Positions 14,212 through 22,100 of a DNA stretch of 22,826 nucleotides are shown piece by piece (position 1 is the stretch's first letter; the number at the start of each line of letters is the position of its first letter). The stretch covers positions 1-22,826 of the forward strand of contig CAYZJD010000022.1 of the NCBI GenBank assembly GCA_964478455.1. The letters run 5' to 3'. The notes beneath the pieces were generated by a model. It was given only the letters and a program-made list of their open reading frames with translations, ran no database searches and had not been told where the DNA came from. A program made the translations under genes and the position numbers. Origin of the DNA: CAYZJD01 sp964478455. Lineage in GTDB: Bacteria; Acidobacteriota; Terriglobia; Bryobacterales; Bryobacteraceae.

Positions 14212-16453
14212 GGTTCTCCTCCGAAAAGGGGTCAGCCTGATCTGCCCCATTTTCGCCGCGCGGAAAAATGGGGCAGATCAGGCTGACCCCTTTTTGGGCT
14301 TTGCGCAAACCTTGCAGCCAGCGGTCGAGGCCGATGCTGCGCTCGGGCGCCATCATGTAGCCAAGGTCGGGCGTGCGGTCCGCCCAGTGGTCCTTCGTGT
14401 CGTCCATGATATGGACGAACTGCCGCCCGGCTACAGACTGCCCCTTCGGATAGCGGCTCTTCTCGAACACCGCCGTCAAATCGAGAAACACCCGCTCGCC
14501 TTCCGCTTGAAGCTGCCTCACGGCGTCGTAGGCGCCGGTGAGCCGGGCCAGCGCCTCCCTGGGATCCTTCTGCGCATTGGCCTGCGCTTCAATAAGCGAT
14601 CTTTCGGCGGCGGCCAGCCCTTCGAGCAGGCGCCAGTGGTGCCCCATGAATTTCGCCAGCGAGAGGAACACCTCGAGGTTGTAACGGTTGCGGTCCGCAA
14701 GCGCCAGGTTCTCATAGAGCGCGTGAAGAAGCCGGCTGTTCTCGACTTTGCGCTCACGCGCCTCAGCGAGGTATTTCGCGTAGCGCGACGCGAAAGCCGG
14801 CCGGAATTGCAGCGTGGCTGACGGCAGCGGCGGCGGCGTGAGCGTCAAGTCCCAGCGGATCGCATCGCCGGTGCCCTTGAGGCCGCTCCAGTCGGCATAG
14901 GCCAGACCACGCACGCGGCTGCGCACCCGGTCCCAGGTCTTCTCCCACGCGCGGGCCTGCCGTTGCATCATCCGGTAGACCTCGACCATTCCCGTAACCC
15001 GCGGGCCGTAGTAAAGCCGCATGAACTCCGTCGCGTGCTGCTCGGGGGCAGGCACACCGCGGCTCCAGCCCCACTGCGCCACGGCCGACCAGCCGAGCCA
15101 GAACGTTTCGCTGTGCAGGCCGGAGTCGTCCCACGCCGCGCCGTAGACGCCGATGGGGCGGCCCTGCCGGAAGCGTCCGGTGGAGAGGCTCTCGAAGGTG
15201 ATTTGCAGGCGTCCCGGTCCGGCCTCGCCGTCGATTCCCAATGGCAGGTGGTTCGGGAAGAGCTTCTCGTCGCCCTGCATCGACGTGTAGCCGAGTTGCC
15301 GCATCCCCAGGGCGTTCTCGGTGGGGAGGTAATCCGGTTCGCCGATGACGCCGTCGATGATGTCGGGCGGCAGAAGCTTGACGTGCTCCGGCAATAGCGG
15401 GTATTCCACCCACGCGAGCATGCGCCGGCCGCGCGCGGCGAGGAAATCATGAGCCTTGCGCGCGAACTCCGCCCACTTGAGGCTGCGGTTGACGGGGCTG
15501 TAAGGCTCCTTGCACTTGCCGCCGGCGCCCGCGTAATAGATCTCGTCGGTCGAAACGAAGAAGTAATCGATGCCTCGCGTCGCCTTAATCACGTCGTCGT
15601 ACATCGAGAAGATCAGATCGTAGCTGCGCGGGTCGCACAGGTCGGCCAGGTAGTTGTTGCCGTCGGCGCGCAGGCCGGTGAACTGGGGGTGCTTGAGAAC
15701 GTACGCCATGTGCGCGGGCGACTGGATCTGGGGAACCACCTGGATGTGGCGCTCGAGGCCATAGTCCACGATCTCCTGGAGCTGCGCGACGGTGAACGCG
15801 CCCGGCGCGCCGATGACCGCATTGGACGGGTACTCGAACTTATCCTCCAGCTCGAAGCCGATCATGTTGACCTTGAGCCGCGCCGACCAGTCGAGGTAGC
15901 GTTTCATAGTCTCCATGCGGTCCTGGTGGTGCTTGGTGTCCCAATGGAGAAAACGCAGCTCGACCGACGGCCAGTCGTCGATCGTGCCCTTCGGAACCAC
16001 CAGCCGGCCGAGCGCATCGCGCTTGGGCAACTGGATCAGCGTCTGGACGCCGTAGAACAGGCCCGCGTCGCCGTTGCCGGTGACCTCAATGAGCGAATCG
16101 CCGATGCGTAAGCGGTAGGCCTGCCGGTCCACTCCGGGCTCGGCGTTGGTCGTCACCGTCCCCGGGACAACGGCCAGGCGAATCCGTGGGCTGCCGGTAC
16201 CACGCTCGAGAGCCAGTCCATGAAAGAACTGCATGTCATCGAGCAGAGCCCGAACAGCGATGTGGCGCTCCTCGATGCCGGCCGCCTCGACACGCCAGCT
16301 CACGTCGAGCCGTACTTCGCCGCCGGCAAGCCTGACGTGCCTTGGGCTTGGTATCACAGACCACGCGTGCGCCCAAAGCTCGGTGACCTGCTGCCCGTAC
16401 AGGCCCGACCAAACCGCAGCGCCGGCAACGAACACCAGAACTCTCTCCATCAT
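14201..16453 (-). CDS. GH20-type beta-N-acetylhexosaminidase with C-terminus encoded by a palindromic repeat
   Basis: This 750-residue exported glycosidase should remove terminal beta-linked GlcNAc or GalNAc. It has a signal peptide (1-20), a GH20b-like N-terminal domain (about 30-155, WSVIPSPRHVRLAGGEVRLD) and a TIM barrel (about 160-470): RFLHWDT, VVPQIQSPAHMAYVLKHPQF (239-258), LADLCDPRSYDL, the catalytic pair Asp303-Glu304 in FFVSTDEIYYAG, LAWVEYPLLP and AAWDDSG. A helical C-terminal region follows (about 475-720). Motifs are divergent: S-T-D-E replaces the usual G-G-D-E, and Q242 sits where PE is typical. Residues 720-743 are translated from the 71-bp hairpin, so the natural C-terminus may have been shorter. 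GGAGG lies ten bases before ATG 16453; the next ATG (16450) is equally plausible. The sulfatase-like gene ends 27 bp upstream. Confidence 0.87.
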   Translation of the reverse strand: MMERVLVFVAGAAVWSGLYGQQVTELWAHAWSVIPSPRHVRLAGGEVRLDVSWRVEAAGIEERHIAVRALLDDMQFFHGLALERGTGSPRIRLAVVPGTVTTNAEPGVDRQAYRLRIGDSLIEVTGNGDAGLFYGVQTLIQLPKRDALGRLVVPKGTIDDWPSVELRFLHWDTKHHQDRMETMKRYLDWSARLKVNMIGFELEDKFEYPSNAVIGAPGAFTVAQLQEIVDYGLERHIQVVPQIQSPAHMAYVLKHPQFTGLRADGNNYLADLCDPRSYDLIFSMYDDVIKATRGIDYFFVSTDEIYYAGAGGKCKEPYSPVNRSLKWAEFARKAHDFLAARGRRMLAWVEYPLLPEHVKLLPPDIIDGVIGEPDYLPTENALGMRQLGYTSMQGDEKLFPNHLPLGIDGEAGPGRLQITFESLSTGRFRQGRPIGVYGAAWDDSGLHSETFWLGWSAVAQWGWSRGVPAPEQHATEFMRLYYGPRVTGMVEVYRMMQRQARAWEKTWDRVRSRVRGLAYADWSGLKGTGDAIRWDLTLTPPPLPSATLQFRPAFASRYAKYLAEARERKVENSRLLHALYENLALADRNRYNLEVFLSLAKFMGHHWRLLEGLAAAERSLIEAQANAQKDPREALARLTGAYDAVRQLQAEGERVFLDLTAVFEKSRYPKGQSVAGRQFVHIMDDTKDHWADRTPDLGYMMAPERSIGLDRWLQGLRKAQKGVSLICPIFPRGENGADQADPFSEENRGQ
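14224..14294. repeat. 71-bp palindromic hairpin element (REPIN-like), perfect 30-bp arms
   Basis: The arms at 14224-14253 and 14265-14294 are perfect reverse complements (each AAAA-GGGGTCAGCCTGATCTGCCCC-ATTTT or its complement), with an 11-base GC-rich loop containing CCGCGCGG. It lies in the last codons of the GH20 frame and directly before the ribosome site of the DUF4091 gene. The G-to-C core (14228-14290) is 63 nt, a multiple of three, and contains no stop in the GH20 frame. The form resembles REP/REPIN elements mobilised in trans by TnpA_REP transposases; no such gene is in this window. It might also act as an RNA hairpin modulating expression downstream. Confidence 0.8.
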
Positions 16454-16483
16454 TCCTCTGCGTCCTCCGCGACTCTGCGGTTA
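16454..16483 (-). repeat. Dispersed GCAGAG-rich repeat supplying the GH20 ribosome-binding site
   Basis: Read on the minus strand, this gap starts at the TAA stop of the sulfatase-like gene and continues as CCGCAGAG, GGAGGACGCAGAGGA up to the GH20 ATG. It shares the CCGCAGAG...CGCAG pattern with 19032-19098. It contains the GGAGG (16464-16468) most likely used as Shine-Dalgarno by the GH20 gene, as well as GAGGA adjoining the start codon. A pattern of this kind is, to my knowledge, a common intergenic repeat in several environmental phyla; its origin is unexplained. Confidence 0.55.
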
Positions 16484-18811
16484 ATCCCTCTTCTTCCCCC
16501 CCAGGTATCCAAGGCTCCGCAACCGCTCGATGCTCTGCTGATCCAGCGTCGCCGTACCGCCCGGCCCCAGTAGCTTGCGCACTTGCTTCTGACCTTCGAT
16601 CCAGCGGTCGATTTCCGCCCGGAATCTGCTAGCGATCTCCGGGTGCTGCGCGGCCACGTTCCTGGCTTCCGCGCGGTCCGCGCGCCGATCGTACAGCTCG
16701 ACCTCCGGCAACCTGGCCCGCTTTGCCTGGCTGCGGTAGATGAACTTCCATTCCCGGTCGAGTAGCGCAAACGTGTCCGTGCTGTACTCTGGCGCGAAGC
16801 CCCTCGGGTACGGATGGGCGAACCGGGAACAGGCGACATAGCCCTGCCTCTGGAATGGCCGGCCTTTGATCAGAGGGACCAGGCTCTGTCCCTGGATCAC
16901 ACCCTCCGCCGGAATGTTCAGCAGTTCCAGCACCGTGGGCATCAAGTCAACGAGCTGCACGGGTTCGGCGATGCGCCTCGGCTGCGGAAGCAGCGCCGGG
17001 TTCCACATCAGGAACACGTTGTGTGTCAGTTCCTGGTAGAGCGAGTGGCCGTGGGCGGTATAACCGTGCTCCCAGAACTCCTCGCCGTGGTCGGAGACCA
17101 CAACCACCAGGGTGTTGTCGAGGATGCCCAACTGGCGCAGCTTGTCGATGAGCAGTTCCAGGCTGTGATCGTTGTGGAGGATCTCGCCGTCGTAGCGGTC
17201 GATCGCCTGGCGAAGGAAGCGGTCCGGATCGAGACCTTTCGCCTTGACGGTCGCTCGCGTGAAGACCGCGCCGCCGCCGTACTGGCGCTGATCGCGCAGC
17301 GAGATGTAGTTCTTGTTGAATGCCTGCGTCTCGGCGGGGTTGGCCCACTTCTCTTCGAATCCCGCCGGCGGCCGGTAAGGCGCGTGCGGGTCGGTCGTGT
17401 GCGCATACAGGAAGAACGGCTCATCGCGATGCTGTTCCAGCCAGGGGAAGAGCACCTTGTTGAGCGCCGCCGAATCGGTGCCCCGGTCCGCCGAGTCCGT
17501 GCGCTGCCGGTGAACGACGGGGTACTCCATCATGTAGTCGAAGCCGCGCTGCAAGCCGCTGGCCTTGCCCGCGAACGGATTCGTCACCACGCTCGCGGTG
17601 ACGTAGCCGGCCCCGCGCAGCCGCTCGGCGAGGGTTCGCGCCCCCGCCGGGATCGTGTCGGTGTCTCGAATGGTGCCGAGCGCGTACGGGTACAGCGATG
17701 TCATCAGCGACGGGACGGACGCCTTGGTCCAGGTGGCCTGGACGTGGGAATCCTCGAAGACAACGCCGGCGGCTCCGAGCTTCTTGAGGAATGGAGTCGT
17801 GTCACGGGCATAGCCGTACAGGCTGGTGTGATCGGGCCGCAGCGTGCAGACCAGGTACAAGAGAACGTTCGGCCGGCGCTTCGGCCCTTTCGCCGTGAGC
17901 AGAGGATTGGCCCACAACCCGACCGCGCCGGGCTGGTCCGAGCTGGTTTCAAAGACCAGCTTCAGGCTCCGCCCGGCATACTTCGAGAGATCGACGCCGG
18001 CATCTTCCCAGACGCCGCTGTCCGCCAGCGTTCTGTTGAACAGCACATCGGATGACGCGGCGGCCAACACCCGGAACGTCACCGGCTTGTTCTTCTCGGC
18101 GATGCCGATGCCAAAGTGCAGCCGGCCGCCCTTGGGGACGGGAACCTCGTACGTGATCGACGATGGCGAATGGGCGAACAGGACGTTGCGGTATTCCTCC
18201 TGCTTGCCGAGGAACTGGCGGCCGGCGGCGCTCGGGAAGCTGGCTTTCCTCGGAACAAGTTCGATGAAATCGATCGCCACCAGAGCGGTGAGGCTGTCGG
18301 TAGGCATGATCGCAAGCGGCCGGCTCCCTCGCGGCGCGTCGATGTTCACATCAAACCGGTAAACCTGGTACTCACCGGGCGGCCCAAGCTTCTTCTTGAA
18401 CTCATCGCCGCCGATCTTGATCTTGACCTCGTCGCCGCCCTCGGCCATCATCCGGATCCGCACGCTTTCGTAAAGGCCCCAATCGATGGCGAGTTCCTTC
18501 GGCGATGCGATGACCGGCGTGCCTGCGTCCCCTTGCAGGATCAGGTCGCGCTGGCGCAGGCCCATGCGGCCGCGGAGCAGCATCCAGGAGACGTTTTCAT
18601 CGAAGTCTTTCCAGACGACCGGATCGGTGACACGGGCGGTGGTGGCGTGCTGCGGAGCCGACACGGTGGCGGAAGAGGCGAGATTGTCGTCGAAGCGGTA
18701 AATGGTAAGGGCCGCCGCCGAAGGCTGTGGGGGCTGTGCTCTCCGGCAACCCGGCAAGAGAAGCAGAAGAACGAAGAGGAGGGCAGCCGTGTTCCGGGCC
18801 AAGAGGAGCAC
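16481..18811 (-). CDS. Sulfatase-fold lipoprotein with atypical active site
   Basis: This 776-residue member of the sulfatase/alkaline-phosphatase superfamily is probably anchored as a lipoprotein: from the GTG at 18811 the N-terminus is hydrophobic and ends in the lipobox LLPGC (Cys22). The frame is open to 18901, but that part overlaps the small coiled-coil gene; no strong ribosome site marks the GTG. Residues about 35-190 and 200-305 look like beta-sandwich domains. The sulfatase core begins at RRPNVLLYLVCTLRPDHTSLYGY (312 on) and includes TWTKASVPSLMTSLYP, HTTDPHAPY (471-479) and VVSDHGEEFWEHG (metal Asp574, His575), with the usual end LRSLGYLGG. The family Asp of V-D-T-L-R is Cys322, and the formylglycine Cys position is Thr362. 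It may be inactive or act on another ester. Confidence 0.83.
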   Translation of the reverse strand: MLLLARNTAALLFVLLLLLPGCRRAQPPQPSAAALTIYRFDDNLASSATVSAPQHATTARVTDPVVWKDFDENVSWMLLRGRMGLRQRDLILQGDAGTPVIASPKELAIDWGLYESVRIRMMAEGGDEVKIKIGGDEFKKKLGPPGEYQVYRFDVNIDAPRGSRPLAIMPTDSLTALVAIDFIELVPRKASFPSAAGRQFLGKQEEYRNVLFAHSPSSITYEVPVPKGGRLHFGIGIAEKNKPVTFRVLAAASSDVLFNRTLADSGVWEDAGVDLSKYAGRSLKLVFETSSDQPGAVGLWANPLLTAKGPKRRPNVLLYLVCTLRPDHTSLYGYARDTTPFLKKLGAAGVVFEDSHVQATWTKASVPSLMTSLYPYALGTIRDTDTIPAGARTLAERLRGAGYVTASVVTNPFAGKASGLQRGFDYMMEYPVVHRQRTDSADRGTDSAALNKVLFPWLEQHRDEPFFLYAHTTDPHAPYRPPAGFEEKWANPAETQAFNKNYISLRDQRQYGGGAVFTRATVKAKGLDPDRFLRQAIDRYDGEILHNDHSLELLIDKLRQLGILDNTLVVVVSDHGEEFWEHGYTAHGHSLYQELTHNVFLMWNPALLPQPRRIAEPVQLVDLMPTVLELLNIPAEGVIQGQSLVPLIKGRPFQRQGYVACSRFAHPYPRGFAPEYSTDTFALLDREWKFIYRSQAKRARLPEVELYDRRADRAEARNVAAQHPEIASRFRAEIDRWIEGQKQVRKLLGPGGTATLDQQSIERLRSLGYLGGKKRD

Positions 18812-18816
18812 AGAGA

Positions 18817-19011
18817 TCAGCGTGTGGACTCCAGCCGGCTCACCCGCGCGGACATCTGCATCTGCACACCCCCCAGCATCTCTACGAGCCGGTCGAGACA
18901 CTCGTCAATGCGCGTCAGCCTGGTTTCGAGCCGGGCCACCTCGCTCTTGAATTCGCCCCGAAAAGACCACAGCTCCGCAGCAATCAGTTCCAGCAGGCGG
19001 CCTTGCTCCAT
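18817..19011 (-). CDS. Small coiled-coil protein, unknown function
   Basis: This 64-residue protein (MEQGRLLELIAAELWSF...) is almost entirely helix-forming, with heptad-like hydrophobics: F-K-S-E-V-A-R-L-E-T-R-L-T-R-I-D-E-C-L-D-R-L-V-E-M-L. It has no signal peptide. It sits between the TonB receptor (97 bp upstream) and the sulfatase-fold gene, whose GTG follows its TGA after five bases. That tight spacing favours a real gene whose translation could couple to the next. No strong Shine-Dalgarno precedes the ATG, and no family was recognised. It could be a chance frame. Confidence 0.55.
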   Translation of the reverse strand: MEQGRLLELIAAELWSFRGEFKSEVARLETRLTRIDECLDRLVEMLGGVQMQMSARVSRLESTR

Positions 19012-19031
19012 ACATTCAAATTACAGTATTC

Positions 19032-19098
19032 ACCGCAGAGAACGCAGGATCCCGGCAGGTCATCCTGGATTCTCTGCGCTCCCTGCGTCTCTGCGGTT
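19032..19098. repeat. Inverted pair of GCAGAG-rich repeats downstream of the TonB receptor
   Basis: ACCGCAGAGA (19032-19041) and TCTCTGCGGT (19088-19097) are exact reverse complements. Pairing continues inward with one offset base (ACGCAGG against CCTGCGT), and an inner CAGGAT/ATCCTG pair (19045-19050 and 19062-19067) follows. It fills most of the 97-bp gap behind the receptor stop codon and could fold as a long imperfect hairpin, acting as an attenuator or RNA-end stabiliser. The same motif occurs at 16454-16483. Confidence 0.6.
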
Positions 19099-19108
19099 CA
19101 AACCTCCT

Positions 19109-22100
19109 CTACCAGCTCACGCGCAGCGAGAACTGGATGATGCGCGGATCGTTGGCCTGGACGGCCAGATCCTGAAGCCCCGATGTGGAGCTCGGCTCTA
19201 CATCAACCGGGTGATTGAAGAAGTTGAAGAAGTCGGCCGTGAACCGCACTTTCAACGTCTCCGTGACGCTGAAATGCTTGAACACCGAGAAGTCCACGTT
19301 CCAGGCGCCCGGACCGCGGAAGAAGTTCCGCGCGTTCCAGTTCACCATGTCGGTGATTGTGGTGTAGCGCACGGAGCCGTCGGCAAGCTGCTGCGGGATC
19401 CGATTATCGAACCTGTCGCCGACAGGTCTCAGGACCCGCTGCGACCGGTCGGCGGGAACCAGTTGCTCGAGCCTGGCTGTGTCTACATCCGAGGCGAGTC
19501 CCGGATTGAAATCGCCGCGGAACCACAGCCGCTGCCGGCGGCCACCGTAGGTCATCTCCAGCCGCTCATCGGCGGACAAGGTAGGATCACCGAACAGGTA
19601 CCGCCCGCTGCTCACACTCGACCACCGGCCGCTGCGCCAGTCGCCGATGAAGGCGAGTTCCCAGCCTCCGACGGCCGCATCCAATCCTCGCGAGACGCTC
19701 CCGCCGTACCGCTTGCCCCGCCCGAACGGCAGCGTGTAGATGCCGTTGTACCGGATGCGGTGTGCGGGAACTTCGTTCGAATTGAAGTAGCCCAACCGGA
19801 GCCTCTGGTCGTAAGTGAGATTCGGCGCGCCCAGGATCTCGTGATTTTCGGGAACTCCGAAGCCAGTGCTGCCGGTCGCGTTAAACGACGCGGGACCGTA
19901 GGAGAACCCTCCGGTGTCGTTGGTGGTCATGGCGTGCGTCCAGGTATAGAACCACTGGAAGGCCAGGCCGTTGGAGTAGCGGCGTTCGAGCTCGGCCTGG
20001 AGCGATTGGGCGTTGGAGAAACCGGTGTGATTCAGCGGTCCGCCGGACCCGCACAAAGCCCAATTCGGATTCAGGCGGCGCAGGTCCGGGTTACTGGGCC
20101 GCGCAAGGCCAGTGCGGGCCTGGTAGTTCCACTCCGACTCCGTGCAGCTCAGATCGTAGTGCTGCTCGAGGTCCCTTCCGTGGTTCCCGATGTAGCTCAA
20201 GCGCAGGGCGGTTTCTTTCATCAGCTCTCGCTCGACCGTCAAGTTCCACTCCTGGGCCCGGTTGTCCCGCCAGTCATTGACATCCCAAACATACGCGGAA
20301 CGCGCACGTGAGCTGATTCCTTGGGCCGTTGTGATGTCAACGGTGGCGTTGGGAAGCACGTCCTCCGGCGCCGGCGTATACTTCAGCGCGTAGAAATCGA
20401 TGGCGCCGTTCTTGTTGCTCAAACTGTTCGTAAACCTGAGGTTCAGCGGTGGATTGCCTCTGGCCCCTTGCAGGATCTGCGACAGCGGCATCGGCCAGAA
20501 GTACTCGCCATACCCGGTTCGGAGGACCCACTTGTCGTTGAGACGGATGGCGGCCCCTATGCGCGGACCGAAGTTGTTGTTGTCGCTCGGGTACAGGTCT
20601 TCCGGCAGGCCGGCGGCTCGGGCCGTGGTCCAGGTCAGCCCGCGCTGCTTCCATGACTCCAGCACCGCCGGTGGAATACCGGGCAAGTCCTCCATGCGGA
20701 TGTCCTTCGGCGTCACCACTTCAAACTTGGTGGCGATGGTGTTCAAATCGATCGTGACCAGCCGGTTGAACTTCTCCGTGTACGGTGTCCACCTGTCCCA
20801 CCGGACTCCCAAGTCGAGCGTCACCCTTGGATGCACCTTCCAACTGTCGTGGAAGTACAGGCCGGTCTCCTTCTGGCGGAAATAGAAGTAACCGCGGTTG
20901 TACTGGTTGGAAAGATAGGTCGGCAGGCCAAGCAACATTCCCGCAAATCCGGAGCCCGTGTAGGAGGTGAAATCGTCCGCCTCCGGGTCGTAAAGCGACG
21001 TCCAGTCACTGTAAAAGCTGTGAGACCCATGGGTCTGCTGCAACTCGCGGACGTTGTTGTATTCCTGGCGGCCCTTGAAGCCGAACTTGATCGAGTGCTT
21101 GCCCTTAATCCAGGTGACGTTGTTCTCGAGTTGGAAAGCGGTCAGGTTCTGGTCGTGCCGGTTGTCGGCGTCCCAGCATCCGTAATAAAAGAAGTACTCG
21201 CTGATGCAGAGCGTCGGCCAGCCCTTGCCACTGAAGGGGTTGGGCAGGCCGAGCTTCGCCGGCCAGTCGGTATCGTCGGCCAGCGTTCCGGAGAGGTGCG
21301 GCGAGCGGTGGTTGGAAGCCTGGAACTCGTTTAGCAGCGCCGGCGAGAATACGTGGTTCCACCGGACGAAGCTGGAATACACCTTGCTGTTGCTGCGACC
21401 CGTGCCGCCAGCCTCCGTCGAGCCGGGCTTTGGATACCCGTACCGGCCGCCGAAAAGCGCGGTCTTCCTGGGTGAACGGGTAAACCGGCCCGAGATGTTG
21501 TCCTTTTCCGAGAAAACGTGGTCGCCTTTGAGGGTCAGCGTGTCGACGTCGCGGACGTCTGGATAGTAGGCCCGGAAATTGACCGGCAGCAGGAACGGAT
21601 TCACGTCCAGCGCGGTGTTAGGCTCGGGCGACAGGCTCCGCATGATCTTCGAGAACTCGCTGATTCGGTCCGCCGGGATCCGGTTGTTGGAGAAGGGAAG
21701 CCTGGTGCCGTCGGCGGCGCTGGTCCAAGGGTCGTAGATAGTGACGGGAATGTCGTCGGTGGTGACCGCGTTGCTCAGATCGCCGTCCCACATGGCCGCC
21801 GTCGGCGCGGCAGCCTCAGCGTATCTCGCCAGCCGCTCCCGAAAACCTTCATAGGCGGCGAACCAGAAGGTCTTGTCCCTGATAACCGGGCCGCCGGCAG
21901 AGATCCCGAACTCGTTGCGGATGTACTGTGGTGGTTTGTCATAGAAGTCCTGCCGCTGGCGCGCCCGCAAGCCTCCGAAGTTGTTGCGATGAGTCTCGAA
22001 GGCGCTGCCGTGGAATGCGTTCGTGCCGCTCTTGGTCACCAGCGAGACGGTAGCCGGACGGGAATACTGGGCTCCCGAGCCGGTCGTCTCGATGCGGAAC

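Noticed and set aside
14212..14250. ATG at 14250 as start of the DUF4091 protein
   Set aside because: It falls inside the palindromic repeat and has no ribosome site; the GTG at 14211 has a near-perfect GGAGGAG and gives a normal signal peptide.
14224..14294. Long hairpin as a simple intrinsic terminator
   Set aside because: Although followed by a short T-run on each side, the arms are perfect over 30 bp and the downstream ribosome site and gene follow directly, so a mobile palindromic repeat fits better; partial termination is not excluded.
18116..20311. 731-codon open frame on the plus strand
   Set aside because: Antisense to the sulfatase-fold gene and the TonB receptor, spanning their intergenic repeat; no recognisable domain.
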